Shown: positions 1 to 7,425 of the stretch, in pieces
How positions within the stretch are numbered: the first letter of the stretch is position 1
Layout: the number at the start of each line of letters is the position of its first letter
Assembly (NCBI GenBank): GCA_905372605.1
Contig: CAJPPQ010000045.1
Location: 1-9,328 of the forward strand
DNA length: 9,328 nt
Direction: 5' to 3'
Source: Porphyromonadaceae bacterium
GTDB taxonomy: Bacteria; Bacteroidota; Bacteroidia; Bacteroidales; Paludibacteraceae
The notes under the pieces: model-generated
Told to the model about the DNA's origin: nothing
Databases searched by the model: none
Seen by the model: the letters and a program-made list of their open reading frames with translations, nothing else
Made by a program: the position numbers and the translations under genes

Positions 1-1
1 A

Positions 2-52
2 TTCGCTAAGGAACAGAGCTACAAGTCGATGCTCAAAATATTGGGTTATTGA
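2..52 (+). CDS. C-terminal end of an unidentified protein (partial, runs off the left edge)
   Basis: An open frame enters from the left edge and ends at TGA, giving the 16-residue tail FAKEQSYKSMLKILGY. The codons used (TCG for Ser, AAG/AAA, GAA, CTC) match the real genes of this window. It would converge on pssA and overlap its last 7 bases, which is plausible in a compact genome. The tail is too short to name a family. Sixteen open codons can occur by chance, so this is a cautious call that rests on codon character and on there being no other explanation for these bases. Confidence 0.4.
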   Translation, partial: FAKEQSYKSMLKILGY

Positions 53-759
53 TTGTCTGTCGTTGCCGAGGGGGTATCTACTTCCGACTTTTTGCATCGA
101 CATTCGACAAGAGCTTTTATCGCCGACAAAACAATATATACTACTATCGACCAAACGAACACACTGTATTTCAATGCGATGAGTAATATTATAGTAGAAA
201 CGATTAGTATGTATTGCCATTTGTTTGAACGAATACCGAAGTCTTTGAATTTCAGAGAAAACATCGGTAAACTCGATACCAGCAGATAGGAAGTCGTAGC
301 TACCAATACGAGTGTAATAGCCACATTATCGGATAAAAACCCGTGATACGTAAAACCAAGACCCGACCACAATATAGCATTTGCCGGAGTGGGCATACCG
401 ATAAATGAGCTTGTCTGCCTATCGTCGATATTGAACCGAGCCAGACGCAACGCCGAGAAAGCCACTATGAGCATCCCTACATAGCCATAATTACCAATAC
501 TATCCGTAAGCAACGACACCGCTACCATCGATGGAGCAAGACCAAAACTGACAACATCTGCCAACGAATCGAGCTCTTTACCCAAAGGCGAATATGCACG
601 AAGCAGGCGAGCCGCGAATCCATCGAGAAAATCAAAGACCGCCGAAATAAGTACAAATATCAAAACAGACTGATAATCTGCCACAAAGGCCGACCTTACA
701 GCAAGACAACCGGAACACAGGTTGCATATAGTCAGGAAGTTAGGAATATGTTTTTTCAT
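46..759 (-). CDS. pssA: CDP-diacylglycerol--serine O-phosphatidyltransferase
   Basis: Integral membrane enzyme that transfers a phosphatidyl group from CDP-diacylglycerol to L-serine, giving phosphatidylserine, the precursor of phosphatidylethanolamine. The complete CDP-alcohol phosphotransferase signature is visible at residues 43-68: DFLDGFAAR (D43, D46, G47, A50, R51), then eight residues, G60, D64 and D68. All metal- and substrate-binding aspartates are present. Several hydrophobic segments follow (roughly 75-105, 125-165 and 180-215), with a polar C-terminal tail rich in Lys, Ser, Thr and Asp. The length of 237 residues fits the short Bacteroidota/Bacillus-type PssA. The start MKKHIPNFLTICNLCSG is the usual N-terminus of this family (the N-x-L-T-x-x-N-L-x-x-G pattern). 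The gene is transcribed away from the 896-3274 operon. The psd gene often found beside pssA is not in view. Confidence 0.93.
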   Translation of the reverse strand: MKKHIPNFLTICNLCSGCLAVRSAFVADYQSVLIFVLISAVFDFLDGFAARLLRAYSPLGKELDSLADVVSFGLAPSMVAVSLLTDSIGNYGYVGMLIVAFSALRLARFNIDDRQTSSFIGMPTPANAILWSGLGFTYHGFLSDNVAITLVLVATTSYLLVSSLPMFSLKFKDFGIRSNKWQYILIVSTIILLIALKYSVFVWSIVVYIVLSAIKALVECRCKKSEVDTPSATTDNQ

Positions 760-788
760 CGAAATAGAAGTGTATCACAAAATTTTGC

Positions 789-796
789 CAAAATTA
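789..796 (-). promoter_or_regulatory. Putative -7 promoter element of pssA
   Basis: Read on the - strand this is TAATTTTG, an exact fit to the Bacteroidota -7 consensus TAnnTTTG, about 30 bases upstream of the pssA ATG. A TTTG that could serve as the -33 box lies at 825-822 on the - strand. Its spacing of 25 bases is longer than the usual 19-21, so the -33 assignment is weak. A 10-base perfect palindrome, CAAAATTTTG (778-787), sits where transcription would begin. Its role is unknown and it may be chance in AT-rich sequence. Confidence 0.45.
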
Positions 797-850
797 GATA
801 TTTTCACCGACTTATAATCTGCAAACATCGAAAAACTGACGTTTTTTTTC

Positions 851-858
851 TATTTTTG
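851..858 (+). promoter_or_regulatory. Putative -7 promoter element of the 896-3274 operon
   Basis: TATTTTTG fits the TAnnTTTG consensus and lies 37 bases before the ATG of the first operon gene, in the AT-rich spacer between two divergent genes. No good TTTG -33 element is found 19-21 bases upstream. The call therefore rests on the -7 element and its position alone. Confidence 0.35.
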
Positions 859-895
859 TACATTTATTTTTCGTAATAACCTCATCTGTAAGACA

Positions 896-1417
896 ATGAT
901 AATAATAGAGATAGCGAAATTCCTTCTTCCTTGTGCTACAATAGTTTTGATAGCATATTGGCTTATAAATCGTCCCATAAAACTCGAAAAACTAAGACTC
1001 GACTCTGCTACCGAATCGGCTAATTTCAAAGTGATAGCACCTATTAAACTCGCTGCCTACGAGAGACTTGTGCTTTTTTTAGAACGTACTTCGCCCGACG
1101 AGATACTCAACCGCGAAATAGAAAACAATATGTCGAACTTCGAACTGCAAGTAAAACTACTCAGAGTGATACGGGAAGAGTTCGAACACAATGTAGCTCA
1201 GCAGATATATGTTACCCCAAAGGAGTGGCAGGCTGTAGTCGATGCCAAAAACGACATCCTACAACTCATTAATATATGTGCTACACAGGTGAATAGCAAC
1301 GACAAAGCTATCACACTTGCCCAAACAATCATACGCACGTACAACGAGTCGGCACAGACTCCGACACAGACCGCCATAGCTCTATTAAAAAACGAGATAA
1401 GCCGTCTGATAAACTGA
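896..1417 (+). CDS. Membrane-anchored protein of unknown function (DUF7935-like)
   Basis: A protein of 173 residues with one N-terminal transmembrane segment (about residues 2-24, ending WLINRP) and a soluble, mostly helical remainder. The central part, with IAPIKLAAYERLVLFLERTS followed by a run around EEFEHNVAQQIYV, resembles a conserved Bacteroidota family that I recall as DUF7935. The name is from memory and less certain than the resemblance. No catalytic motif is visible. It lacks a cleavable signal, so it is probably anchored in the inner membrane; which side the helical domain faces is not clear. It is first in a four-gene operon, with 5 bases before the next start. Isoleucine is coded by ATA in 18 of 23 cases, unlike the receptor gene further on. 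The start ATG at 896 gives the complete membrane segment and follows the candidate promoter. Confidence 0.8.
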   Translation: MIIIEIAKFLLPCATIVLIAYWLINRPIKLEKLRLDSATESANFKVIAPIKLAAYERLVLFLERTSPDEILNREIENNMSNFELQVKLLRVIREEFEHNVAQQIYVTPKEWQAVVDAKNDILQLINICATQVNSNDKAITLAQTIIRTYNESAQTPTQTAIALLKNEISRLIN

Positions 1418-1422
1418 ATAAT

Positions 1423-1935
1423 ATGAACACTCTACACACATATAAAGCAAGTATATACGCGGCTCTGACGGTCGTTGTAATATTATCTGTCTATTCCTGC
1501 CGTGCCGACAGCGGTTGTACAGCCGATATACGCACGAATATCGGCGTATCGTTTTTCGGGGCAGTAAGAGACAGTGCTAAGAATCGATTTGTTACAACGG
1601 TACTGACAGATACAATCATGGTAAAAGGGGTAGGCAACGACTCTACTATAAACGATACACTACCGATATCGATAGTAAGGTTGCCTCTGAAACCTTCGGA
1701 CAACCGCACGGCATTCGTAATACGACGAGATAGAAAAACCGCCGACACCATTACTATCGAACACGAAAACACCGAAGTGCTCGTATCGTTGGAATGCGGT
1801 ACGACAACGACACATTACGTCAGAGAGGTATATTTCTCAAAAAACGAAATAGACTCTATAATCGTAAAAGACAGACACATCAAAGACAATAAGACAAACA
1901 ACCAACTACAAATATATTTCAAAGCAGAGCAATGA
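1423..1935 (+). CDS. Lipoprotein, DUF6452 family
   Basis: A protein of 170 residues. The N-terminus has a hydrophobic stretch (11-24) ending in a lipobox-like LSVYSC, with Cys26 the probable lipidation site, so a periplasm- or surface-facing lipoprotein is expected. The body matches the layout I know for DUF6452: a second Cys soon after the lipid site (C32), an LPL motif (87-89) in the middle, a D-T-I-T-I strand, a V-S-L-E-C-G motif (C125), and an E-I-D-S-I-I-V segment near the end. Predicted to be mostly beta strands. The function of the family is unknown to me. Its stop overlaps the next start as ATGA, and in other Bacteroidales this family lies next to a DUF6048 gene, as here, which strengthens both calls. 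Confidence 0.8.
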   Translation: MNTLHTYKASIYAALTVVVILSVYSCRADSGCTADIRTNIGVSFFGAVRDSAKNRFVTTVLTDTIMVKGVGNDSTINDTLPISIVRLPLKPSDNRTAFVIRRDRKTADTITIEHENTEVLVSLECGTTTTHYVREVYFSKNEIDSIIVKDRHIKDNKTNNQLQIYFKAEQ

Positions 1936-2669
1936 AGAGGCTTTCGCTAATATCAATAATACTTTTCCTGACCGTATCTGCCGTATCGCACGCACAAAAC
2001 GACAGTAATAGTGTGGTTCGCGAGAAGCGAAATACATACACGGGCAAGGCGTACAAGGCTGTATCGATACATGCCGATATTTTCTCGCCGGCAATGGGTA
2101 TCATCGGCAACAAAGATATTCGTACGGGCGAGATTCAGGCTGATATGAATCTGTATTATAAGTTTTTCCCCACATTAGAGGCAGGCTACGGAAGTATACG
2201 GACTTCTCTTAAAGGAGGGCAGGAATATAGTGCCACATCGCCATTCGTAAGGGTAGGATTCAATTATAGTCTTATAAACAACGCCGATAAAGATGGCAAA
2301 ATGAAGCACATAGTGTCGTATCCTTTTGTAGGAGCACGATATGCAATGTCGGCTACGAACTACGAAGCGGCAAACATACCTATGAACAACGACTATTGGG
2401 CAGGAGGCGACAGGCGGCAAAGCTTCTCGGGCAGAGGCGTATATTGCGGGTGGCTAGAATTGGTAGGAGGCATAAGAGTCGATTTATACCGAGGCTTCAC
2501 TATGGGCTGGAGCGTAAGGCTCAAAACGGCTTTTCACACGAAAGATAAAACAAAAATATGGTGGAATCCGGGGTATGGGTTCACTCAAGGAGGACAATTC
2601 GCATTCAACTACACTATAGGATATACTCTATTCTCAAAAAGTAACAACAAGCCGGCAAAAAGCAAATGA
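1932..2669 (+). CDS. Outer-membrane beta-barrel candidate, DUF6048 family
   Basis: A protein of 245 residues with a clear signal peptide (1-21, MKRLSLISIILFLTVSAVSHA, cut before Gln). The mature part is a series of amphipathic strands rich in Gly, Tyr, Phe and Trp: LYYKFFPTLEAGYGSIRTS, a strand ending VRVGFNYSLI, YPFVGARYAM, LELVGGIRVDLYRGFTMGWS and FAFNYTIGYTLF. It looks like a small outer-membrane beta-barrel. It fits my recollection of DUF6048, a Bacteroidota family of unknown role. It overlaps the preceding lipoprotein gene by four bases (ATGA) and the following WbqC gene in the same way, so translational coupling along the operon is likely. A joint role of lipoprotein and barrel at the outer membrane is inference. 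Confidence 0.78.
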   Translation: MKRLSLISIILFLTVSAVSHAQNDSNSVVREKRNTYTGKAYKAVSIHADIFSPAMGIIGNKDIRTGEIQADMNLYYKFFPTLEAGYGSIRTSLKGGQEYSATSPFVRVGFNYSLINNADKDGKMKHIVSYPFVGARYAMSATNYEAANIPMNNDYWAGGDRRQSFSGRGVYCGWLELVGGIRVDLYRGFTMGWSVRLKTAFHTKDKTKIWWNPGYGFTQGGQFAFNYTIGYTLFSKSNNKPAKSK

Positions 2670-3274
2670 TACTTCTACCTATAGCTTATGCCGCCCCTAC
2701 CGCTTATTATCACTATCTTATACGCTACGATAGTACGATAGACGTAAATAGCTTTTACTGCAAACAGACCTACGCCAATAGGTGCTATATAGCTACATCG
2801 AACGGAGTAGAAGCCCTAACTATCCCCGTAGTAAAAGAGGAACGCAAGACCGCCACGAAAGACATAAGAATATCGAACCATAACCCGTGGCAGACATTAC
2901 ACTACCGAGCGATAGAGAGCGCCTACCGCTCGTCGCCATTTTTCGAGTACCTATATAGCGATATAGCCAACCTCTACAATAGGCGTTACGACTTCTTGGT
3001 CGACTTCAATATCGACCTACAGCAGAAAATACTCGACTTGCTCGGGTACAAAAACCTCGATATATCGCTTTCGACAGAATACATAGCGGCAAACGACGAC
3101 AAGTATACCGATTTGCGAGAGCAGTTCGACGCTAAACGTCAGTCGGACTCCATACCCGATATGCAAGAGCGTAAATACCACCAAGTATTTGAACACAAAT
3201 ACGGATTCAAGCCAAATCTAAGTATACTCGATATGCTATTCAATACTGCTCTCGAATCGAGACTACTGTTATAA
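2666..3274 (+). CDS. WbqC family protein
   Basis: A protein of 202 residues matching the WbqC-like family in order: an N-terminal PIAYAAPTAYYHYLI segment (5-19), the N-P-W-Q-T-L-H-Y region with following SAYRSSPFFEYL (73-95), and the C-terminal YHQVFEHKYGFKPNLSILDM (171-190). No signal peptide or membrane helix is seen, so it is cytoplasmic. The family was named from an O-antigen cluster and occurs in polysaccharide loci, but it is also a common stand-alone gene in Bacteroidota; its reaction is not established to my knowledge. The usual Asn-x-Gly-Pro-Glu-like end of the last motif reads FNTALES here, a small departure. Its start overlaps the DUF6048 stop (ATGA). It ends 45 bases before the convergent MFS gene, with no convincing terminator hairpin in between. 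Confidence 0.85.
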   Translation: MILLPIAYAAPTAYYHYLIRYDSTIDVNSFYCKQTYANRCYIATSNGVEALTIPVVKEERKTATKDIRISNHNPWQTLHYRAIESAYRSSPFFEYLYSDIANLYNRRYDFLVDFNIDLQQKILDLLGYKNLDISLSTEYIAANDDKYTDLREQFDAKRQSDSIPDMQERKYHQVFEHKYGFKPNLSILDMLFNTALESRLLL

Positions 3275-3319
3275 TATATTCGACCAATAAAATGAACGAT
3301 AGGCGTGAGAATTAGGAGT

Positions 3320-4579
3320 TTATCGGCGAAACTTCGATTCTACAAATGGGACAATAGCTATGGTCGGTATGGTGCATATCATCACAAAGATAAAGAAATG
3401 AGCGTAACCGCCAAGCCACGTTTCGATAAAGCCCGCAGCCATTCCCGGCAACATCATTCCCAGAGCCATAAAACCCGTACACAATGCGTAGTGCGAAGTC
3501 TTGTATTGCCCCTCCGAGAAACGTATAAGATACATCATATATGCCGTGAAACCGAATCCGTAGCCAAACTGTTCGAGAGCGACGGCAGTGTTTATGAGCA
3601 TCAACGAAGTAGGTTGCTGCAAAGCGAGATATACATAAACGGCGTTAGGAAGCGTTATGGCCAGAGTCATAGGAAGAGTCCAATAGCTAAGTCCTCGACG
3701 GCTTATGGCTATACCGCCAAGTATACCTCCTACCGTGAGAGCTGCCACACCGACAGTGCCATATACAAGCCCGACAGCCTCAGTACTCAGCCCGAGGCCA
3801 CCCACCGAACGGGCATCGAGCATAAAAGGCGAGGCGAGCTTCACAAGCATTGCCTCCGAGAGTCGATACAACAGCATGAAAGCAATAAAAATACCTACAT
3901 CTTTTTTAGCAAAGAAAGAGGAGAATACTTCTGCAAAATGAAGGAACGTCTGCTTGTACTGTACTCCGATAGTTTTGCCGTCTGCGGGAGGGTGAGGCAG
4001 AGCAAACTTATGGTAAGCAAATACGGCGATGAATATCCCTGCCGCTACCAATAGGGTGATACTCCAAGCGTATGGTATGTTGTGAGTTTTTTGTTCGAGG
4101 TATCCTGCCATAATCACGAGCAGACCTTGCCCGAAAATAGTGGCGAGTCGATAAAATGTGCTACGTATGCCGACGAAAAACGACTGTCGGCGTTCGTCGA
4201 GTGCAAGCATATAAAATCCGTCGGCAGCTATGTCGTGTGTAGCAGAACTGAACGCCACAAGCCAAAACAGACAAATGGATATTTGGAAGTAACCTGGAGT
4301 AGGCAGCACGAAAGCCACACCCGCAAGCCCTGCCCCGATAAACAATTGCATAGAGAGTATCCACCATCGTTTGGTCTTGAGCAGGTCTACAAACGGACTC
4401 CAAAAGGGTTTTATGACCCAAGGCAGATAGAGCCATCCCGTATAGAAAGCAATATCGGTATTCGACAGTCCGAAGCGTTTGTACATAATAACCGACACTG
4501 TCATAGCCATTACGTAAGGAATGCCTTCGGTAAAATATAGCGACAGTATCCACCTCCAAGGGGAAAATTGCTTTTTCAT
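3320..4579 (-). CDS. MFS transporter, AmpG-like
   Basis: A polytopic membrane protein of 419 residues with about twelve hydrophobic segments. Motifs typical of the AmpG/acetyl-CoA-transporter branch of the major facilitator superfamily are visible: YFTEGIPYVM (15-24), YLPWVIKPFWSPFVD (51-65) and SSATHDIAADGFYML (111-125). AmpG imports anhydro-muropeptides for peptidoglycan recycling. Bacteroidota carry many relatives of unknown substrate, so the substrate is left open. The start is set at the ATG at 4579 (MKKQFSPWRW), not the upstream in-frame start at 4624. The extra 15 residues are unlike the family, and the candidate - strand promoter (4613-4620) lies inside that extension. The gene is divergent from the TonB receptor. 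A role as inner-membrane partner for that receptor is possible but not shown. Confidence 0.85.
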   Translation of the reverse strand: MKKQFSPWRWILSLYFTEGIPYVMAMTVSVIMYKRFGLSNTDIAFYTGWLYLPWVIKPFWSPFVDLLKTKRWWILSMQLFIGAGLAGVAFVLPTPGYFQISICLFWLVAFSSATHDIAADGFYMLALDERRQSFFVGIRSTFYRLATIFGQGLLVIMAGYLEQKTHNIPYAWSITLLVAAGIFIAVFAYHKFALPHPPADGKTIGVQYKQTFLHFAEVFSSFFAKKDVGIFIAFMLLYRLSEAMLVKLASPFMLDARSVGGLGLSTEAVGLVYGTVGVAALTVGGILGGIAISRRGLSYWTLPMTLAITLPNAVYVYLALQQPTSLMLINTAVALEQFGYGFGFTAYMMYLIRFSEGQYKTSHYALCTGFMALGMMLPGMAAGFIETWLGGYAHFFIFVMICTIPTIAIVPFVESKFRR

Positions 4580-4612
4580 CGTACGAAAAGATAACTCATT
4601 ACAAAATAAGTA

Positions 4613-4620
4613 CAAAAGTA
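4613..4620 (-). promoter_or_regulatory. Putative -7 promoter element of the MFS transporter gene
   Basis: On the - strand the sequence is TACTTTTG, an exact fit to TAnnTTTG, 33 bases upstream of the chosen ATG at 4579. No TTTG is seen at the proper -33 distance. It lies only 13 bases from the oppositely oriented element at 4634-4641, so the two promoters would share or compete for the same DNA. Confidence 0.45.
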
Positions 4621-4633
4621 ACACTTATTTTAG

Positions 4634-4641
4634 TATCTTTG
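4634..4641 (+). promoter_or_regulatory. Putative -7 promoter element of the receptor-lipoprotein operon
   Basis: TATCTTTG followed by CA is a textbook Bacteroidota -7 element, 30 bases before the receptor ATG at 4672. The -33 TTTG is not obvious. The leader is short and AT-rich, with no room for a riboswitch. Confidence 0.6.
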
Positions 4642-4671
4642 CAGTCTGAATTTTAATTGATTTTTTTACTT

Positions 4672-7398
4672 ATGAACAAAGTATTTTTATCTCTATCAAT
4701 CTTTTTATTGTGTTCGGTAGCAGCCATATCGCAAACAGTAGTGAAGGGCTATGTCAGAGACGCCTCTACCGAAGAACCGATGGTTGGAGTCTCGGTACAA
4801 ATCGAAGGGACTCTCGACGGGACTCAGACAGGTGCCAACGGAGAGTACTCTCTAAGCGTACCCGACAATAAGAATCTGATATTTTCGTATGTAGGCTACC
4901 ATACGCTGGTAGTAGCAGCCGACAAAGCATCGGATGTAAGGTTAAAGACAAACTCTATCGAGCTGAAAGACATCACCGTTACTTCGCAGATAGCGATACA
5001 GAGGAAGACCCCTGTAGCCGTATCGAACGTATCTTTCGAGACTATCGAAGAGAAGATAGGTAATGCCGAATTTCCCGAAGTGCTGAAGTCGACCCCAGGT
5101 GTCTATACCACCAAAAACGGCGGTGGATACGGCGACTCGAAGATAAACATGCGAGGTTTCAAGTCGGAAAATATCGCCGTTATGGTCAACGGTGTACCCG
5201 TCAACGATATGGAATGGGGCGGAGTCTACTGGAGCAACTGGGCGGGGCTTGCCGACGTTACCCGTACTATGCAGACTCAACGTGGTCTGGGAGCCTCGAA
5301 AGTATCGTCGCCATCGGTGGGAGGTTCTATAAACATTATCACCAAAGCCCACGAAGCCAAAAAAGGCGGTTCGGCTCAGTATGTTATAGGCAACGACGGT
5401 TACAATAAGGTATTGTTCAATATCTCTTCGGGTAAGCTCCCAAACGGCTGGGCATTCACTGTACTCGGATCGCGTACTTGGGGTAACGGATATATCCAAG
5501 GCACAAACTTCGAGGGTTGGAACTACTTCCTCAACGTATCGAAGATTATCAACGACAATCATACACTCTCGTTTACCGCCTTCGGGGCTCCGCAAGCTCA
5601 CTATCAACGTAGTGCATACGATCAACTCACTATCGCCGAATGGCAGCGGGTAGGTAACTATATGAACGGCAATAGTCCGTATAGATACAACGCTACATAC
5701 GGTTTCGACGGCAAAGGACAACGCCGCACTTCGGCATTCAACCAATATCACAAACCTCAGCTTTCGCTTAACTGGAACTGGGATCTCGGTAACCGCAAAA
5801 GCCTATCGACTGTAGTATATGCCTCTATCGGACGAGGCAACGGCTATAGCGGACAAGGCGGTTACAACCTGCCAAGTGCTGCTACAAAATATATTTATAG
5901 CAATTGGTACGGAGCTTCGAACGGTCTGGTCAATAGTACTTTCCGCAATGACGACGGTACATTCGCTTACGACAAGATAGAGGCTATCAACGCAGCAAGC
6001 ACCACAGGGTCGCTAATGGCTATGAGCAAAAGCAAAAACTACCACAACTGGTATGGACTTATCTCTACATTTACCTCGCCATTGTCGAAAAATATCGACT
6101 TCTACGGCGGTGTCGACTTCCGTTACTACAAAGGCGTACACACCAACGAACTGATAGACCTCTACGGAGGTAAATATTTCATCGACGAGGCATCGCGTAA
6201 GAACGTAAAAGCAGTGAACAACGCTGCTGCTGCCGACCCCAACTGGAAGATGCAGAAGCTCCAAGTAGGCGACGTAGTTTACCGCGACTACGACGGATAT
6301 GTAGTACAAGAAGGAGCATTCGGACAGGTCGAAGGTAGCTTCTTGGAAAAAGCTCTTACGGCTTTCGCATCGGGTTCGTTGTCGAATACTACCTACTGGC
6401 GTTACGACCGCTTCTACTACGATGCAGAGCACGCTCGTTCGAAGACGCTCAATTTCTTGGGTTATACCATCAAGGGCGGACTCAACTACAACTTTGCCTC
6501 GTATCACAACGTGTTCGTCAATACAGGCTATATAAGCAGAGCGCCATACTTCTCTGGCGGAGCTTTCTTGCAGTCGACAACGTCGAACGAAATTAACAAA
6601 AACGCCATAAACGAAAATATATTCTCTCTCGAACTCGGCTACGGTTTCCACCACCGTTACCTCAAGGCTACCATCAACGGATATTTCACCAGATGGATGA
6701 ACAAAACTATGACACGTGCCAACGAATACAGTTATACCGACCCATCGGGAGATATAGTGAACGAACGAGCTATCATCAATATGAGCGGAGTAAACGCCCG
6801 CCACATGGGAGTAGAATTGGAGTTGCGGTCGAATCTGACGAACTGGCTCGAGCTATCGGCTATGCTGTCGCTCGGCGACTGGCAGTGGGATAGCAATCCT
6901 ATCGGATACTACTACAACTCGCTCGGACAGCCCTTGGCAGACCTCAAAGGTACTGTCGCCGATGCTATCGGCAGCGGCAACCACGCTTGGTCGCAGCTCA
7001 ACCTGAAAGGTATCAAAGTGGGTGGCTCGGCTCAGACCACATACGACTTCGGCGTTACGCTCAGACCGGTAAAAGAGCTTCGACTCGGACTCAACCTCAA
7101 CGGTATGAGCCGTCTGTTTGCCGACTATACCATAAGCAGCAGCAACCTGATAGTAAACAAGCCATACGACTTCGTTCAGCCTTGGCAGGTGCCGGGAGCA
7201 GCTCTGGTCGACTTCAATGCAAGCTATCGTTTCAAGTTAGCCGGTACTACAGCAGTAATATCGGGTACTTGCCAGAACCTATTAGACCAAGTATATATCG
7301 CCGACGCCACCAACGGCAACGACGGTACTTGGCAGACTGCACGCGTCTTTTACGGTTTCGGCAGAACGTGGACTACAAAACTCAAAATCAATTTCTAA
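4672..7398 (+). CDS. TonB-dependent outer-membrane receptor with carboxypeptidase-D-regulatory-like domain
   Basis: A protein of 908 residues that should import a bound ligand across the outer membrane using TonB/ExbBD energy. Order of parts: signal peptide 1-20 (ending CSVAAISQ); carboxypeptidase-D-regulatory-like beta-sandwich about 21-95 (GYVRDASTEEPMVGVSV, NGEYSLSVPD, SYVGYHT); a TonB-box-like ELKDITVTS near 97-105; plug about 115-225 with MRGF, VNGVPVND and VGGSINIITK; then a 22-strand barrel ending in the terminal Phe of KINF, as expected for BAM-inserted porins. The start at 4672 is preferred over an in-frame TTG at 4657 because it gives a normal signal peptide. It is followed after 27 bases by a non-SusD lipoprotein gene, so this is not a canonical SusC/SusD pair. 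ATC exceeds ATA for Ile (9 to 6 in 4921-5640), unlike the upstream operon, which hints at higher expression. The ligand is unknown. Confidence 0.92.
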   Translation: MNKVFLSLSIFLLCSVAAISQTVVKGYVRDASTEEPMVGVSVQIEGTLDGTQTGANGEYSLSVPDNKNLIFSYVGYHTLVVAADKASDVRLKTNSIELKDITVTSQIAIQRKTPVAVSNVSFETIEEKIGNAEFPEVLKSTPGVYTTKNGGGYGDSKINMRGFKSENIAVMVNGVPVNDMEWGGVYWSNWAGLADVTRTMQTQRGLGASKVSSPSVGGSINIITKAHEAKKGGSAQYVIGNDGYNKVLFNISSGKLPNGWAFTVLGSRTWGNGYIQGTNFEGWNYFLNVSKIINDNHTLSFTAFGAPQAHYQRSAYDQLTIAEWQRVGNYMNGNSPYRYNATYGFDGKGQRRTSAFNQYHKPQLSLNWNWDLGNRKSLSTVVYASIGRGNGYSGQGGYNLPSAATKYIYSNWYGASNGLVNSTFRNDDGTFAYDKIEAINAASTTGSLMAMSKSKNYHNWYGLISTFTSPLSKNIDFYGGVDFRYYKGVHTNELIDLYGGKYFIDEASRKNVKAVNNAAAADPNWKMQKLQVGDVVYRDYDGYVVQEGAFGQVEGSFLEKALTAFASGSLSNTTYWRYDRFYYDAEHARSKTLNFLGYTIKGGLNYNFASYHNVFVNTGYISRAPYFSGGAFLQSTTSNEINKNAINENIFSLELGYGFHHRYLKATINGYFTRWMNKTMTRANEYSYTDPSGDIVNERAIINMSGVNARHMGVELELRSNLTNWLELSAMLSLGDWQWDSNPIGYYYNSLGQPLADLKGTVADAIGSGNHAWSQLNLKGIKVGGSAQTTYDFGVTLRPVKELRLGLNLNGMSRLFADYTISSSNLIVNKPYDFVQPWQVPGAALVDFNASYRFKLAGTTAVISGTCQNLLDQVYIADATNGNDGTWQTARVFYGFGRTWTTKLKINF

Positions 7399-7425
7399 TT
7401 AACCGCAAAAACAAAGTATAATAAG

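Noticed and set aside
3250..3262. Short inverted repeat TCTCG-AAT-CGAGA at the end of the WbqC gene, as a possible terminator.
   Set aside because: The stem is only 5 bp, it lies inside the coding sequence and no T-run follows.
3305..4559. Open frames of 249 and 152 codons on the + strand and 132 codons on the - strand over the MFS transporter.
   Set aside because: The transporter frame shows membrane segments and AmpG-like motifs; the others are compositional shadows with no hydrophobic pattern or domain.
4642..4671. Possible cobalamin, TPP or other riboswitch ahead of the TonB receptor.
   Set aside because: The leader between the predicted promoter and the start codon is only about 30 bases and AT-rich, too short for a riboswitch.
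4942..6804. Two long - strand open frames of 269 and 263 codons opposite the TonB receptor.
   Set aside because: They lie inside a clear receptor gene, have no recognisable domain, and are rich in Cys, Val, Arg and Ser as expected from reading TCG/GAC/TAC-rich codons backwards. The sense gene rarely uses TTA, CTA or TCA, which keeps the antisense frame open.
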